64,000 nt of DNA, from positions 12,191,009-12,255,008 of the forward strand of contig CM075938.1 in NCBI GenBank assembly GCA_038030265.1, in the 5' to 3' direction. Every line of letters begins with the position of its first letter. Positions within the stretch are counted from its first letter, which is position 1. This stretch comes from Corythucha ciliata (Eukaryota > Arthropoda > Insecta > Hemiptera > Tingidae). The translations under genes and the position numbers were made by a program. Of the stretch, positions 22,583-35,447 are shown piece after piece. The notes beneath the pieces were generated by a model, which worked only from the letters and a program-made list of their open reading frames with translations, made no database searches and was not told the DNA's origin.

Positions 22583-25577
22583 TGGGCTAATTTCTGAGGA
22601 AAAAAATAATTCAAGTACAGTACTTGTAAAAAAAAAAGTCAATAACTAATGACGCGAAACCCCTTGTTTTATGACGCAATTGTTTTCAGGACTCAACGGT
22701 CATGCGGGTTTGTGCCTACGCTCGACGAGGTCTCCAGTCTCCAGCCCCTAGACTTTCCCTCACTAAGAGACAAAATTACTCCTCAACCATTCTTTTTTTA
22801 TGTTTAATTGACGGCTTCTAAAGAGAAGGTAAGAGTTTTTAATTTTTCAAGATTCGAAAAGACGTAGCCAAAAAAAAAACTGTAACAAAGTACCTTTTAA
22901 TTTTTCATGATTTTCGTGCTCCACTCCACAAAATCCCTCTACTTTTTCACTCCCCCGTCCCCCATCGCTTCATCTCACAAGTTCTACTTATCCGTAAGCG
23001 AACAAACTCGTTTTGAATGAATTTTTAAAACGAATCCCCGCATATCCCCAGACTCTTTTGCTACGAGTAACCACTACTGCTCTTTTTTCTTCTCGTAATA
23101 GTTAAAAGATAAAGCTTTGCCTCTTTACTCGACTGACCTTTTTTCCCTTTGTCGTTGTCCGGTTTACTTTTTATTACTTTTATTGTTATTAAACTAAAAA
23201 ATTCATGAGGTGCACTCTGAATTATCTTCCCGCACACAAGCTGTTTTTCAAAATAATTTATTTTAATGGCTCAAGTGCTTTTCGTTCGTGCCAAAGAATT
23301 TCTTCTCCTCTCTCTTCGTTCAATTAGAAACTTGGAACAAATATCACGGAGACGAGGATGAACCAGAAGAAAGTAGTGGGGGTGGAAGAGGCTGTAAATA
23401 GGAAACTAAAGGTACGAGTGTGTGCGTCGGGAGACGGATGGAGGGGGGGGGGAGAGAGACGTCTCGACTCTCTTCCCTTCGATAGTAAGCACAACTTTAG
23501 GCAGTATGTCTTAAAAGCCACTAAAGGAAACTAGGGGCCCTGTGAGCGGGAAGAGGAAAAGGGACCGAAGGCAAGGATGGAAAACTAGGAAGGAGGGGGG
23601 AAGAGGATGACTGTGTGAGAGAAGCAAACATTGCAGTTTCCCTTCCATTCCATTGCCTGACGACCCCCCTCCACCCCTCATCGTTCCAACCAACACCCAA
23701 TCTACAGCATCACCCGTTCTTTCATCTCACTTCAGAGAACACACTCGGTTGAAACTTCGAAAGCTTTTACATCCTCCCCCCCCCCCGAGCTCACCACCAC
23801 GAAACGATCTAAAATCGAATCTTAAAATAAAAGCAATTTCGAAGGTTTTAACCTGTTTTGAAAATAGTGAAAGGTCACTGGTTCGAAAATGAGGCGAAGC
23901 ACGTTAAAATGCGGTGAAAGGGTTCCTGGGGGAAGTAATTGAGAAGGCGCTGCTGATTGAATCATTTGCATTTCCCTTAGGATCGCTCTCCCATTTTCTG
24001 GGGGAAAACAATCAGACATTGTGCTCTCTGGTTTTCGCTAAACAAAAAAATGTTGAAAAATAAAGAAGTAAAGCATTGAAAATATTGTTAATTGAGGGTT
24101 TATGGATGCGATTGAATTTAAAAATGTTTTTTTCGGAGGTCGATAAAACATTTGGCAATTTGATAGAGACAAACTTCATGCTCGATTCGAGCTCGCCTTT
24201 TAAAAACACCTTGATTTTATTTTAAGGACACCAGGAGAACCAGAGAAGTTTTCCCCCCAACCCCTCCTACCTGTACAGACTCTTTAAAGACTCAGGATGG
24301 TTTCCAGGCCAATTATTTATTCAAATCACTTCCTTTTCAAAGGCTTCCCTCTTTTTTTTTCTTAGCTCCCCCCTCTCTTCACCACCACCCAATACCTTTT
24401 ATATTCCGATTTCATCACTTTTCTTTACTTTTCCACCTCTTTTCCCTACCCCCACCCACCACCGTTCCTTCTTTCTTTTCTGCTCTCTTAAGAACTCTCG
24501 TCCTTCAAAACCATCATCAGAGTCTTGGCCAATCTCTTTCTACAGAAAAACGAGAACTTGAGTTATTTAAAATAGTATTATACCCTTTTTATCCTTCAAG
24601 AAACCCCCAACACCATTATATTTGTTTAATGAAATGAAGTTTATCCAAGAGGAAAGTTTATGACTTCTTCTTGTACTGAGGGGGATTCGTGGTGAGAAGA
24701 AGAATCTTCTAACTGTAAGTATAAAAGAAGAAAAAAAGAATTATGGTATCAAATTTCTGGGCCTTGATGAGTAAAGTGGGAGGGATCAATGCGAATTTAC
24801 CCGCTCCCCATTCAACGCTATCCTTATAAAAAAAAAATGAAACAATCGAGCCTAGTCTCTGTAACTGTTGACATAAGATGATAACGGTTTTAGAGTGGGA
24901 AATAGCGGAGTATACGCGAAGGGGGATAAAAAGGAAAAATCTCTGTTCCGCATCAACTCTCGGCACAAATGGGTGGAATGATGCACGATAGGGGGGGAGG
25001 GGGTGGACGACATGGTAAAAGAATGTTGAGCCCTGAGTGAAAAAGGGTGGGGTTGTGGAGGTTTCAGAGGAAATAGATTTAATGGCGCGTGGTTGATCCG
25101 AAAGCACTGAGTGATGCATCGTCCCCGCGTCACACTTTCAACCATACAGGCCTTTCCTCCCCCCTCCCCTTGTGTGTTATAGCTAGGTCCAATGGTGTGA
25201 CCTTTATAGCAAAAAGGGAGAATTAAATAGGGTCGGGTCGGAGAGGGGAGTTGAAAAACGGAGAGGAAGGATTCCTCTCCCCCCCCCTACCGGCATTTTC
25301 CAAAGCTAAAAGCGGTCGAATTTTCCGGACCAGAGTGTAGCTCATATTCAAGTCCTTCATGAACTCTTAATCAGAATTCTCCCGCATCCTTGTACATTTC
25401 CCCTCCCTACACCTCCAACCGCACACTCACACACGCCACACGTGTCACCACCCCTTTCTATTTCAACCCGTTTGATGCTACAGGGCAAAGAATGGTGCGC
25501 TCGTGTATACGTGGAAATGGGGAAACGAGATTTTGGTTTATGATGTGTGTGGAAAATTCGTCGACCGTTTATAATGG

Positions 25578-25633
<56 letters not shown>

Positions 25634-27900
25634 AGAGATAACGAAAGGGACTATCAGTCCATTACCGGTCGAAGAAACAAACCGAGAAAAAGGGGTGTCA
25701 ACGGTGTTTTGAGCGGTAGGAAGAGGGGAAATATTGTTCGACAGGAAGCGGACAGAATAATAAATTAGCTGAACGACGGTTTAGTACATACCTAAAATAA
25801 ATTTCTTGATTCACTTTATTGGTTGTTCGGGTTGAGCTGGTTGCAAGAAGGGAATGGGTATCACTCAACAAAATTAAATAAGATTTGGAGCCAGGGTGAA
25901 AAACACTCATTTTTAATTATAAACGTAATGACCCAGCTTTTCTTCATCCTTTCTCATCTTTTTCCCTTTATATATATATATTTTTTTTCTGTATCCCTGA
26001 GAGTAGTAACAACATTTAGGAGAGCAAAGAAGAGAGGCGAGGCACAAGCTACTAAGAAGTAGAGCCTAATTGGAGATTGATGAAGGCAGATGTCAGACTT
26101 AATGAATTCTCTTTCAAGAAAAATAAATAAAAAGATGGAGACATGAAGGAAAACTGTGTTTTTTTGCGGTTTTTAAAATTAAAATAATTTACATTATAAA
26201 CCGTGAAACTAAAGTTACACACCTTTGAATAATTAAAATTTGAGTAAACACCGTTACTTATTACATTACATAAATTGAGATCCTTTTCATAGCTCACCCT
26301 AAAATCTTTAAAACGGTGCACAGAGTCGTCAAAATGTATTCACTTCTCCATTTCCCCTTCAACCCTTCCTCCATGAAAAGTCTTGACAAATCTATTGCTG
26401 CCTTTTCAGACGACACACACGTCATTAGACATCGCCACTATCACATCCTTTCCAGACACTTTATTTATCGCCCTCTTCTCCACCTACTTCTCGTCCCATC
26501 CCACCATCACCTCAAATTACTATACAACCTCACCACACAACTATATTCGGGGCTTCAAGTTAAATAAAAAAGAATGTGATATGTGTGGAGGGGGGGGGGT
26601 AGAGAGAGAAATAAAAACAAATCGAGCGAAATCAATCACAAGAAGATAATTTAGAAAACTCCCTGTCATTGGCAAAGGTCATTTTTTTCGGGTACTCGAC
26701 CCCTTCACTACTATTTTGTTGGTTTGTATACTACTCATCCCCGTGTACTACTCATCCCTGGATGAACGATCCGTGTCCCAACATTTTGTGGATAATTTAA
26801 AATCAACAAAAATTCGGAAATTTATACTGAGGGAAGAAACAGCAACACTTGTAAAAACAAAAAAACAAAAAAAACTGATGAATGGGGGGGGGGATTGTCC
26901 AAAGCCACATTTCACGCGTTGCTAATAACTCTCCGCGATGATTTACAGCACGGCGTGTGAGACATGAATAAAGGGCAAAAGCTAAAAGTGTGAATACTCA
27001 GTGAACGGTATACGAGACAGGGGGGAGGGGTGCTGAAGTATAGCGTTCAAGGGCTAGAGAGGGAGGTCATCAAAACTTTTCTACCAGCCAAAACTTGCCT
27101 CAGCCAATCCCCGCCCATTCGCATATTGAAATCTGACAGACCATTTTTTTTCTCTCTATGTCTCGCTCTCTCTCTCTTATATACCCTCACCTCCTCCAAG
27201 TTTAAAGAGGGTTTCAGGTTCGTAAGGTTAGTGGGATAGTGACGGGGGTAAGGGGGTCAGGGCTCTGAGTATCGATTTCACCCCTTAATTTAACCATAAG
27301 CTTCCCCTCCCCACACCATTCATCGAATCCTGAACCACCAGCCATCACCAACACCAAGATGGAAAAGGATCGCATTGTTACAAATGGAAATGTTAGACGA
27401 GTAATCAGTGTTGGGTTTACTTATAGATAAATGTTTAAAGCAAAAAATAACCCGATTCCTCACTAATGGCAATTCCGATCTTATAAAAATGAGTACAACA
27501 TTGCACACGACAAAGGACCTGAAAATTGAGTGCGGTGAAGTAGAAGAGGAAGGGGAAGAGAAGAATCTTCACCCCTACCACCACAGGTTGACCCATAAAA
27601 CTTCTAAAATTACCAGCACTGTTTTTCCCCCGTTTGTTTCAATAAGACGCGACATTATTTTGTGTCGACTACACTGCTACTGCTTGACAATACGAGAAAA
27701 TCTGGTTTAATTTTTCTGGCAAATGGTTCTAGGGTTGCCGGCAGTTTTGAGTTGTGTACATATACGAGGAAACATCAGACCAAAAGGAAGCGGTACTAGT
27801 CAGTTACCGCAGTTAGACGCAGTAGCCCCATTTGCCATCACAATACGGCCAGGAACTGCCACTACTGCCAGTTTTGGAGTTGATGTAGCTCCAAACTATT
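22583..27900. other. Gene-free stretch
   Basis: More than 5 kb holds no recognisable exon. It is non-repetitive at the scale I can read, with long pyrimidine-rich and purine-rich blocks, C/G-tracts near 23445, 23779, 26589 and 26884, and one GA microsatellite. It could be intergenic DNA or a large intron. Confidence 0.5.
25581..25628 (+). repeat. (GA)n microsatellite
   Basis: About 48 bp of uninterrupted AG/GA dinucleotides. Confidence 0.95.
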
Positions 27901-28270
27901 AAATTTGTCAGCTGATGTAGCTTAATTTTTTCAGCTCAAAATCGGTAAATTTGAACCCAGAAACAGACAATTCGGCCGGACACTTCTACCTTATAGAAAT
28001 AACATACCCACTCATTTAAATTCAATGATCACCAGCGAAACGAGCTGAACTTGGACACCATTAATTGAGCCCTTCAAGCAATGGTTGACTTGACATGGGA
28101 ACTGGCCATTTCACCTACAGACTTTGGGGCGGAAACTTCAATTTTCCGCCGATTGCTCCTTAAAAACTGTCTATTCAAACGGAAAACCTGTAAATTTAGC
28201 GCCCAAAATCTATTTTGGCTTAAAAATAAGTTAACTTCAGCCCAGAAACCGCAAATTGGTGTACAACTGA
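27900..28270 (+). repeat. Probable eroded family D units
   Basis: Phrases such as CCCAGAAACCGCAAATTGG and GCGGAAACTTCAATTTTCC recur with irregular spacing and resemble D units. Divergence is too high for certainty. Confidence 0.4.
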
Positions 28271-29394
28271 CGATTTTACTATCCAAAGGGTGGCGCTGCA
28301 GAGCCATTGGAGTCACGACCCCCCCCCCCCCAACACCATTAGAGTCAGGATAATTATCGAAAAATCATCATCATAACCACATCATAAGACCATAGGGGGG
28401 GAAGGGGTATTTCTTTAAATTTTATGGTCATTCTCTCAAAGTTTTCTCAATTTGAGCAAGATGGTGACCGTGCTCAACCGTGGAAATACAACCGACTCCA
28501 ACCCCAAAACGCTATAAATACAGAGTGGCCACGACAGCGCCCGCTTAAAGGGTCCAAAAAGAGCGCTTCGCGTTGGTCCTTTCTCAGCCTATTTGAGCCG
28601 GACACGGTTCCCACCCGACTCCTACAAAATACCGCCTGCGCTGAACAAAACACACTTATTAATTGGTCAATACGCAAACGGTTCGCGAGCACACAAATAC
28701 TTTGACCCGCAAAGCCCGGAAAGTCATGCGGGAAATAGCCTAACCTTTGGCTAACATTGTATCTGTTGGGCTAACATTTTAACAGTTAGGTTAACAGTTA
28801 GGAGCCTCCATAAAAATAATTATTATAATTTTTTGTCATTTATAGACTGAGGGGAGGTACTTCAGAAGCGTTAGAAAAGAGTTCCAAACTACCAAATCTC
28901 CTCTTCAACAAAGCGCCTTCATTCATTACAACCAGAATTATGGAACTCCCAGTGGTAACAGCTGCGTACACATTCACGTGACATTCGTTTGTCTGTGAGT
29001 TATTGTTGGATTAGGACAATTTACACGACCTCCAGGCACGAGAGGCCCTGCAATGTCCGCGCGCGTCGACGCACTTCCATGGTCAGGCCCCCGTGTAGAG
29101 AATATTCGGGCCCAGAAAACGGAACTTAATGAGGCCCTTTCACAGAACACCCCACCACCGCCGTTTCAACCCTTTGTTTAGTATCTTGCTGTAGTGACAA
29201 ATATTTCGAAGACCGTTAAGGAAAATTCATTTTCCTATTTTCTTCGATTATACAGATTTCATCCTGAACTCTGAGCCAATATTTTCCTCTTTTCATTTTC
29301 CTCTCTTCTTCTTCTACTTCTTTTTGATTTTCTCTTTTTCCGAAATACGCACCCCACCCCTCCCCAGGAAGGCCAGGCCGGTGAGTAAGGCCGA
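28271..29394. other. Gene-free stretch
   Basis: No convincing exon is present. A C-tract lies near 28319-28331, and a short cluster of TTAACAGTTAGG-like words lies near 28745-28800. Confidence 0.5.
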
Positions 29395-29571
29395 TCGTCC
29401 ACTGGAAGCGTTTTCAAGCGGTGCTACAACGCGCTACAACGAGCGTACATACAAAATGACTTAAATTGAGTTCACTGCAGCTGAGCCTGCAGTGGACGAT
29501 GTCACGTTCAATTTGAGTCTTTGAGATGTACGCTCGTTGTAGCGCCGCTCGAAAACGCTTCCAGTGGACGA
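29395..29571. mobile_element. MITE, 177 bp, TIR TCGTCCACTGG
   Basis: The ends are inverted over ~45 bp: TCGTCCACTGGAAGCGTTTT on the left and AAAACGCTTCCAGTGGACGA on the right. The inner ACAACGAGCGTACAT pairs with ATGTACGCTCGTTGT. A copy of GCAGTGGACGA also lies inside at 29489-29499, next to a small internal hairpin at 29472-29493. I see no clear target duplication. Confidence 0.8.
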
Positions 29572-29579
29572 CAGACCTA

Positions 29580-30240
29580 CCTAACAGGCATCGAACCACT
29601 GCAAAGCACCAATCACAGTCAAACTGCAAAGCCACAAAGAACGCCCAAACACAGCACAATGGTCCCATAAGGCACAGCCACAGAAAAGCTACTACTGCAA
29701 GAAGCTATAACCACAGTTAGAACCTCCAGCCACAGTTAAGTCCCAACCACAGTAAAACTCCAGCCACAAAAAAGGTCCAACTACATCAAAATCTCCAACC
29801 ACAGACAGGGTCCACCCAAAGCCAAGGTCCAACCTCAGTTACAACCTCGAACCACAGCAACGTCCCAACCACAGTAATGTTCTAAAACTAGTAACTTTCC
29901 GAACACAGTGAAGCTCAGACTACCAATAAGACCCAACCACAGCACAGATCACAGACCCAATCACAGCAAAGGTCCAACCACGGCAATGGTCTAACCACAG
30001 CAAAGGAACAACCACAGCCAAGGTCCATCCACGGCAATGGTCTAACCACAGCAAAGGAACAACCACAGCCAAGGTCCAACCACAGCAAAGGTCCGACCAC
30101 ATCAATGGTCCAACAACATTAAAGGTCCCATCACAGCAAAGATCGAACCTCAGTAAAGCTCCGAACACATAGAATACCCAAACACTACAAAGCTCCAACC
30201 ACAGTAGAGCTCCAACCTCAGTAAATATTTTCCTTTTTCC
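29580..30240 (+). repeat. 17-bp minisatellite with 51-bp higher-order unit
   Basis: Units resemble AACCACAGCAAAGGTCC. Between about 29970 and 30070 three 17-bp variants form a 51-bp unit repeated twice with little change. The 51-bp period keeps minus-strand frames open for up to ~150 codons of low-complexity Leu/Cys/Trp-rich translation, which is an artefact of the period. Confidence 0.85.
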
Positions 30241-30249
30241 CCTCTCTTT

Positions 30250-30632
30250 TCTTGATCTTTGAAATCCGGGCCCGCAAGGAGTGTCTGGTCCGGGTATAAT
30301 GGACACATTCCTCCCCCTCTCACGACAGGCTTGTCCATCGATTTCACAGCTGTCGATTGCTCGGCAAAATCCACACTGCCCACCGGGGAAAGACATCCGC
30401 GGACAAATTCGTCATGCCGTGAGCATAAACGGCAGCACGGCAGTACAAACCCCCTCAATGGCACGTTTGGTCGAAAATCCAGCACGATTATTAAATTCCC
30501 CTTGTCAAGAAATTCCAAGATTCGATTGCCTCTTGCCGACAGTGCTTCATTGAGCAATTCACCTAGTTTCCGCCACCACGCCTCTGGCCAAAACCACCAA
30601 AGGCCAACGCTGTCACCGCAGAAAGGTCTATC
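30250..30632. other. Complex-sequence block with several open frames, unclassified
   Basis: This ~380-bp island between an array and a MITE has high sequence complexity. Several frames are open for over 80 codons on both strands. One minus frame contains CGFCRAIDSCEIDGQAC and another KLGELLNEALSARG. I cannot assign a family, and no pair of splice sites singles out one frame. It may be a decayed exon or part of a transposon. Confidence 0.2.
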
Positions 30633-30831
30633 CACACACATCAGTGCCGTGAACGGGACGTGCCCCGTCCGGCAAAAATAATATTATTCTCAATGGAAAT
30701 TGAAGGGTCACCTCCCTGACACGTGCTGGATATGTGAACGAGCCTCTCAATTCCCATATTATGAGAATAATATTTTACTTGCCGGAAGTGTCCCGGACGG
30801 GGCACGTCCCGTTCACGGCACTGATGTGTGT
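30633..30831. mobile_element. MITE, ~199 bp, with 39-bp near-identical TIRs
   Basis: The left arm runs CACACATCAGTGCCGTGAAC then GGGACGTGCCCCGTCCGG; the right arm (30793-30831) is its exact inverse. The inner TAATATTATTCTCA and TGAGAATAATATT also pair. Identical arms suggest recent origin. No target duplication was seen. Confidence 0.85.
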
Positions 30832-33520
30832 TGAACAAAATGAACTAGTATGTGCTCCCACGCGTAATGTACACTCAACTCTTACTCTCTAGGTTTCCTC
30901 GAAGGAGAGGAAATCTCCCACCACCCCTACAACCTGGTTCCAGTGAGGGAGAAAAAAACTCGATCAATCGCTTCACCTTATTAAAAATAGTCTTCAAAGT
31001 TGTTTTTTCTCCGATTTTGGCAAACCCCCGCCCCATCCTTATGAGTGTTACCCGGGGCGGACCACTCTTTGGTATCCTGCCGCTATCGGTACGGCACGGA
31101 TTACGACCCACGTGTGGTTGTAATAACAACACTTTTCCTGGCCCAACGTCAATTGATATACCTTCCCCCCTTCCTCTAAACTCACAGGACGCAGGGAATC
31201 TAACGCTAATTTCATACTAAGCACCTTCGAAATAAAATTAAACGTTTAATTTTGAATAAAGAAGCTTTTTGAGTACTTTTTCACCACCTTCCCCTTACCA
31301 TAATTGAAAAACATTAATCAAGCCTCCTAAAGCATCCTCTTAAACGTACTTGATGCTCCAACACCCTTCAAAATAAACGAAAGTAGAAAACCTCCTCTCT
31401 TTCATAATGAAGTATTGCCGAGAACTGGACGAAATAGAAGTTCGTTAATAAAAAACAAAGGTAATTTCGCGTGGCTTTAATGCCTAGAATCCTCAATCAG
31501 TGAAACAGACGTTAACAAGTTTAGAACCACGCGTCAATTGGAAAATTGCATAGAAGACAATTTGCTGGGTTTTCAATAAATGCAGTTGAGTCAATTCTCT
31601 TACTTCCGCTCTCAAACCTCAAGAAATAAGTGCTATTCAAACTCAATAGACGTCACTATTCATCCCATATCGTAACCACTTCGTGTCAAGCAATTCTAAA
31701 TGTGACTCCCTCCTCCCTCCCCATATTAAATGGACAATTTATGAAATGGTTTCAGCAAAAAAAAAATTGTTTACTCATTCCCTTTGGTTGAAAAGGATGA
31801 AAGAGAGAACCTTCCTCGCACAACCCCTTTTTTTGTACTTTCACTCCTCTCAGGAAGTTCCCTTACTATCTCAACAAAAAAGGAGGCAAAACAAAAAAAA
31901 ATAAATAAATGAGACGACATAAGCTTGAACCACAATGACGAGGGCGCAGTTTTGCGAAAGATGAAGAGAAAAGAGAGAGCCTTAAGGTTTTGTGGTATCC
32001 CCCCCCCCCCATAAAAAGGGAAAACCACCAAAAAGCATTCCCAAAAGGACCCCAAGCACACGGGGGACGGCTCTGCCTCTTAAAACTGGACGAAGTTTCA
32101 CCTTGCGGATAAAACGTTAAATTGTTCCACGAATTTCATTTAAAATTATAAACATTTAGCAAGTAATTTTGTTTCAAAAAGACGGGTAAAAAGTAGAGTA
32201 CTATAATTGAGTTTTCCATTTGCAGGAAAATGTCCCTCGGGGGACAGAGTTTTGTGCCAATAAAACACTTTGCTTTCACGGATGGAAATGGCAATGAAGT
32301 ATTCAACCGTGTGGGGTTCGAGTGAAATGTACTCTGTTGAAAATATTACGCAAATAAAGTAGAGCAATTATACGAAACTTCATCAATTGAGGCCTATAGA
32401 CGGAGGCAATGGGTGGATCATCGACGAATCTCACGAACTGTGAACTTCAGCATTGTTCTTCATACAAACGAGCACAGTTCTCAGGGACGCTGGTGGAGAG
32501 GGGAAGGGAGGGTTATCGTAATCCCACAGTCCTCCTTAGGGAATTCCACCAACTTGGGAACTTAGTGATTTCATGTAAGGTCAAAGGACGAGGTTTTGTT
32601 CGACTTCAAAGATCTCGATTAAGGCCAAAATTGGTATAAGTGGTGTCTGTATGAGTCGGCCTATACGGGCGATCACTCTCTTTGGCTGTGCAATTCAATG
32701 ACCCTCAACACCTAAGATCTGTCTCCTATCAGCCGGATGCGTCATTCCACCCCTCTGCTCAAGTTCTAAACAAATTACCATGCGGATATTTTCAAAAATT
32801 GGACTACATCCAAAAACCAAGGGACGACGCTCAAATCTAATCAAAACTCGTACGACAAACTTTGCCGTCGGTTGTTTCTTTATGTTTTGTTTTAAGGATC
32901 CATAAAACACGTCCACTCTCGCTAAATTCCAAACCATTAGTGGGGAAGTTTGAACTTTTCACCTAATTAAGATAAAGTTGATCACGCCAACTCACTCCTA
33001 ATTAAATTTTGTTCAATTCAATTCCAATTAAAACCTGTGGCCCGACGAATGTGAATTGAGATACTGTTGTGGAAAGGGGGAGGGGGGGATAGTGAGAGAC
33101 AGTTAAAGCCGTGAAACTTCGCTCGGACGCGATATTACTAATTAGCCACTAAGAAATCGTCTCCGAAGTTTCTGCATTCAAGAGCGCTCTTGTGGGGAAT
33201 CTGTTTTAAATTTTAGCACAAAGAGAGAAAAATAAAACTTTATTATAACGTTTAAAAGGTAATTAATTGTGGCGTAAAAATGGGAAAATGGAGAATGAAA
33301 TTATTTTTTGAAGAGTTATTAAGGAAATCAAAACTTGGTTTTCAAAATGAAACCAGCATGCTTAGGATAACCTTAAAAAGGTTTTATCGAATACCGTTTC
33401 TTTGTGTTAGGCCACTAATGGATGTATGAGCGAACACAACCATAATTGAAGTATTTTACGAAAGAACTATAATTATAGAAAAAAACGGGGTCACCCCACA
33501 GTAAAACTCACAGTCTACAT
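30832..33520. other. Gene-free stretch
   Basis: I see no recognisable gene. Frames at 30852-31220 (+) and 30875-31132 (-) overlap and neither resembles a known family. A C-tract lies near 31999-32010. Confidence 0.45.
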
Positions 33521-33526
33521 TTGCAG

Positions 33527-33805
33527 TTTCAGCCGGCTGAGCGGGAAAGAGCAGCATCGCGGTCAACAATTGAATTAAAAGAAGCGGCGAAAAAACGCGA
33601 CGTATCCGACCACATGCCGTCGAGCTTGAACCGGGTAAACGGAACGACCACCACCGACGACCCGATTGATCCCGCGTCGACAACGAGGTCGCCGGGATCC
33701 GCGGCGGCGGCGGCACAATCGGGCCTCCCGACGAGCTTGTCATGTGCTCCGGGCCACTGCCATGGCGGCACTCCGTGTTACGATGGGGGTTTTTTCGAAA
33801 GATGA
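33527..33805 (+). CDS. Candidate orphan coding exon, unknown product
   Basis: The exon follows a good acceptor (CTACATTTGCAG) and runs to a TGA at 33803-33805. It is much more GC-rich than its surroundings, with third codon positions mostly G or C, as expected of coding DNA. The translation begins FQPAERERAASRSTIELKEA, then a Ser/Thr/Ala/Pro-rich disordered segment with five consecutive Ala, then CAPGHCHGGTPCYDGG. The Cys pattern recalls EGF-like modules but is too short to assign. Frames on the minus strand are also open because of the GC content, including one with a hydrophobic stretch, so even the strand is uncertain. No partner exon was found. Confidence 0.3.
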   Translation, partial: FQPAERERAASRSTIELKEAAKKRDVSDHMPSSLNRVNGTTTTDDPIDPASTTRSPGSAAAAAQSGLPTSLSCAPGHCHGGTPCYDGGFFER

Positions 33806-35447
33806 AGAGCGAAAATGATGATAGGGGAAGAGGGACGGGGTGGGGGGGACGGTCGCCCACCGTCTGCCCCCAAACACCCTTTCTCTCGCTATATTTCTCT
33901 CCACCCCTGCCCCCCCCCGTCTAACCCTATCAACGGACCCGCCGGCGGCTTCATATTGATCCGCGTGGCTTGCTTTTGTCCATGGGTGGGATGAGTCGGC
34001 GGTGGAGGGGTGGTTAGGCAAAAGGCGGCGCGACGGGGTGTTCGCTTACGCTACCCGTGCGCAAGGCTGTAAAAAGGGTCTACATAGGACAAGGAGGGTG
34101 AAGAAACTTAAGGGTTCCTTCCCTCTGCGAGACCCCGTACGTTTTGGCATCTTTGTCGCTTAGCAAGCTTGTTCATGCCTTTCATAATAACCCTGGAATG
34201 TACATATTATGCACAAGCAATGAAACACAGCTTTCCTTAAAATATTCTAGGAATATTTTATGAAAAAAATAAAATAAAATGTGGATTCTAGTAAACTAAG
34301 TCAACTTTCAAAGCAATTATAAATTTGTAATTTACATAAAAGATTAGCCACGGGAAAAACCTGTTAAAAACTCTATCAAGATAGCCCAAGGGAGTACAGG
34401 TACAACTATGGGGGTAGGATATAAATTTTGGAATTGCCCGATTGACCTGGCAACCTCAGCAAGAATTAGAACCTAAATCCCCCACCTTTGCATCATGGAA
34501 CGAAAAGCTATTTTAAAGTGTTCGATCCTACTATATTTCATTCCTTCCAGGTTTTTTCTCCATACAACAATAAAAGAAAAACGTCAGAATCTCAAGGACC
34601 TCTCTATTCGGTGACCGTCTGATTCAGAGAAATGCAGTACACGAAATTCCGGGAATTTCAATCGATTTCAAACGGCAAAAATAAACCCCGGGGCAGTTCG
34701 AAGAATCTCGGTGAAATTTTGTAGGAACAAAAAGGTTTTCACATCAAGAGATATAACATGGAGGGGGGGAGGGTCTACGAGGACTGCGTAAAAATAGCCT
34801 GACAGGCTAATACTTTTTATTCCAGACGAAAACACTCTTGATTCGCTCATGCCTAATGTGAAAAGGTCGGTTATAAAATTGTATTATCTTGAATCACTCG
34901 GTGACCCAAGACAATTTCTGACTATTTTTCATCTATATTTACGCAACTGCAGAACTTGTGTTTATTGTTAGTGCAAAAATGCCACGATAGAAAAGATTGA
35001 CCCCCACCCACCCAACCCCCCCCCAACACTTCCCTGTCATCTCTGAAGTGAAAGTTGATGCAGAGGCCCTATAATTTTGATTTTGCTATTTAGTTTCTTC
35101 ACTCCCCAACACGAGAAATACAGAGGTGCACTGCGTGTTCCTAACTCCGAGAGAAACGCGCACAACACTCGTATAATGCGGGGTCAAGAGATTTCGGGGA
35201 ATTCACTTGATGAGTTAGCAACAAAAATTTATGATGTTGGGGTGAGGTGATGAACTATTCGAAACCACATTATTTCACCCCAGCATACTGCTGCTAATTT
35301 ATTAAACACACGTTGTCTAAGCATTTAAGATGAAATTCGAGTTAATCCCCCCCCCCCCGGAACACATCAACATATTTTCATTCCCTTGTATAGTCATCAC
35401 GGACGAGTTTAAAATTACAACTTAAACTAGCCTATTATGGATAGTCA
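33806..35447. other. Gene-free stretch
   Basis: No exon could be supported. The segment has a C-tract near 35347-35358 and C-rich blocks near 33905 and 35005, and an A/T-rich interior around 34200-34340. Confidence 0.5.

Noticed and set aside
25390..25768. Frames with Arg-Glu repeats
   Set aside because: They are produced by the GA microsatellite at 25581-25628.
29920..30396. 158-codon minus-strand frame
   Set aside because: The C-terminal two thirds translate the 17-bp/51-bp array. The Cys-rich N-terminal part is kept only as an unclassified block.
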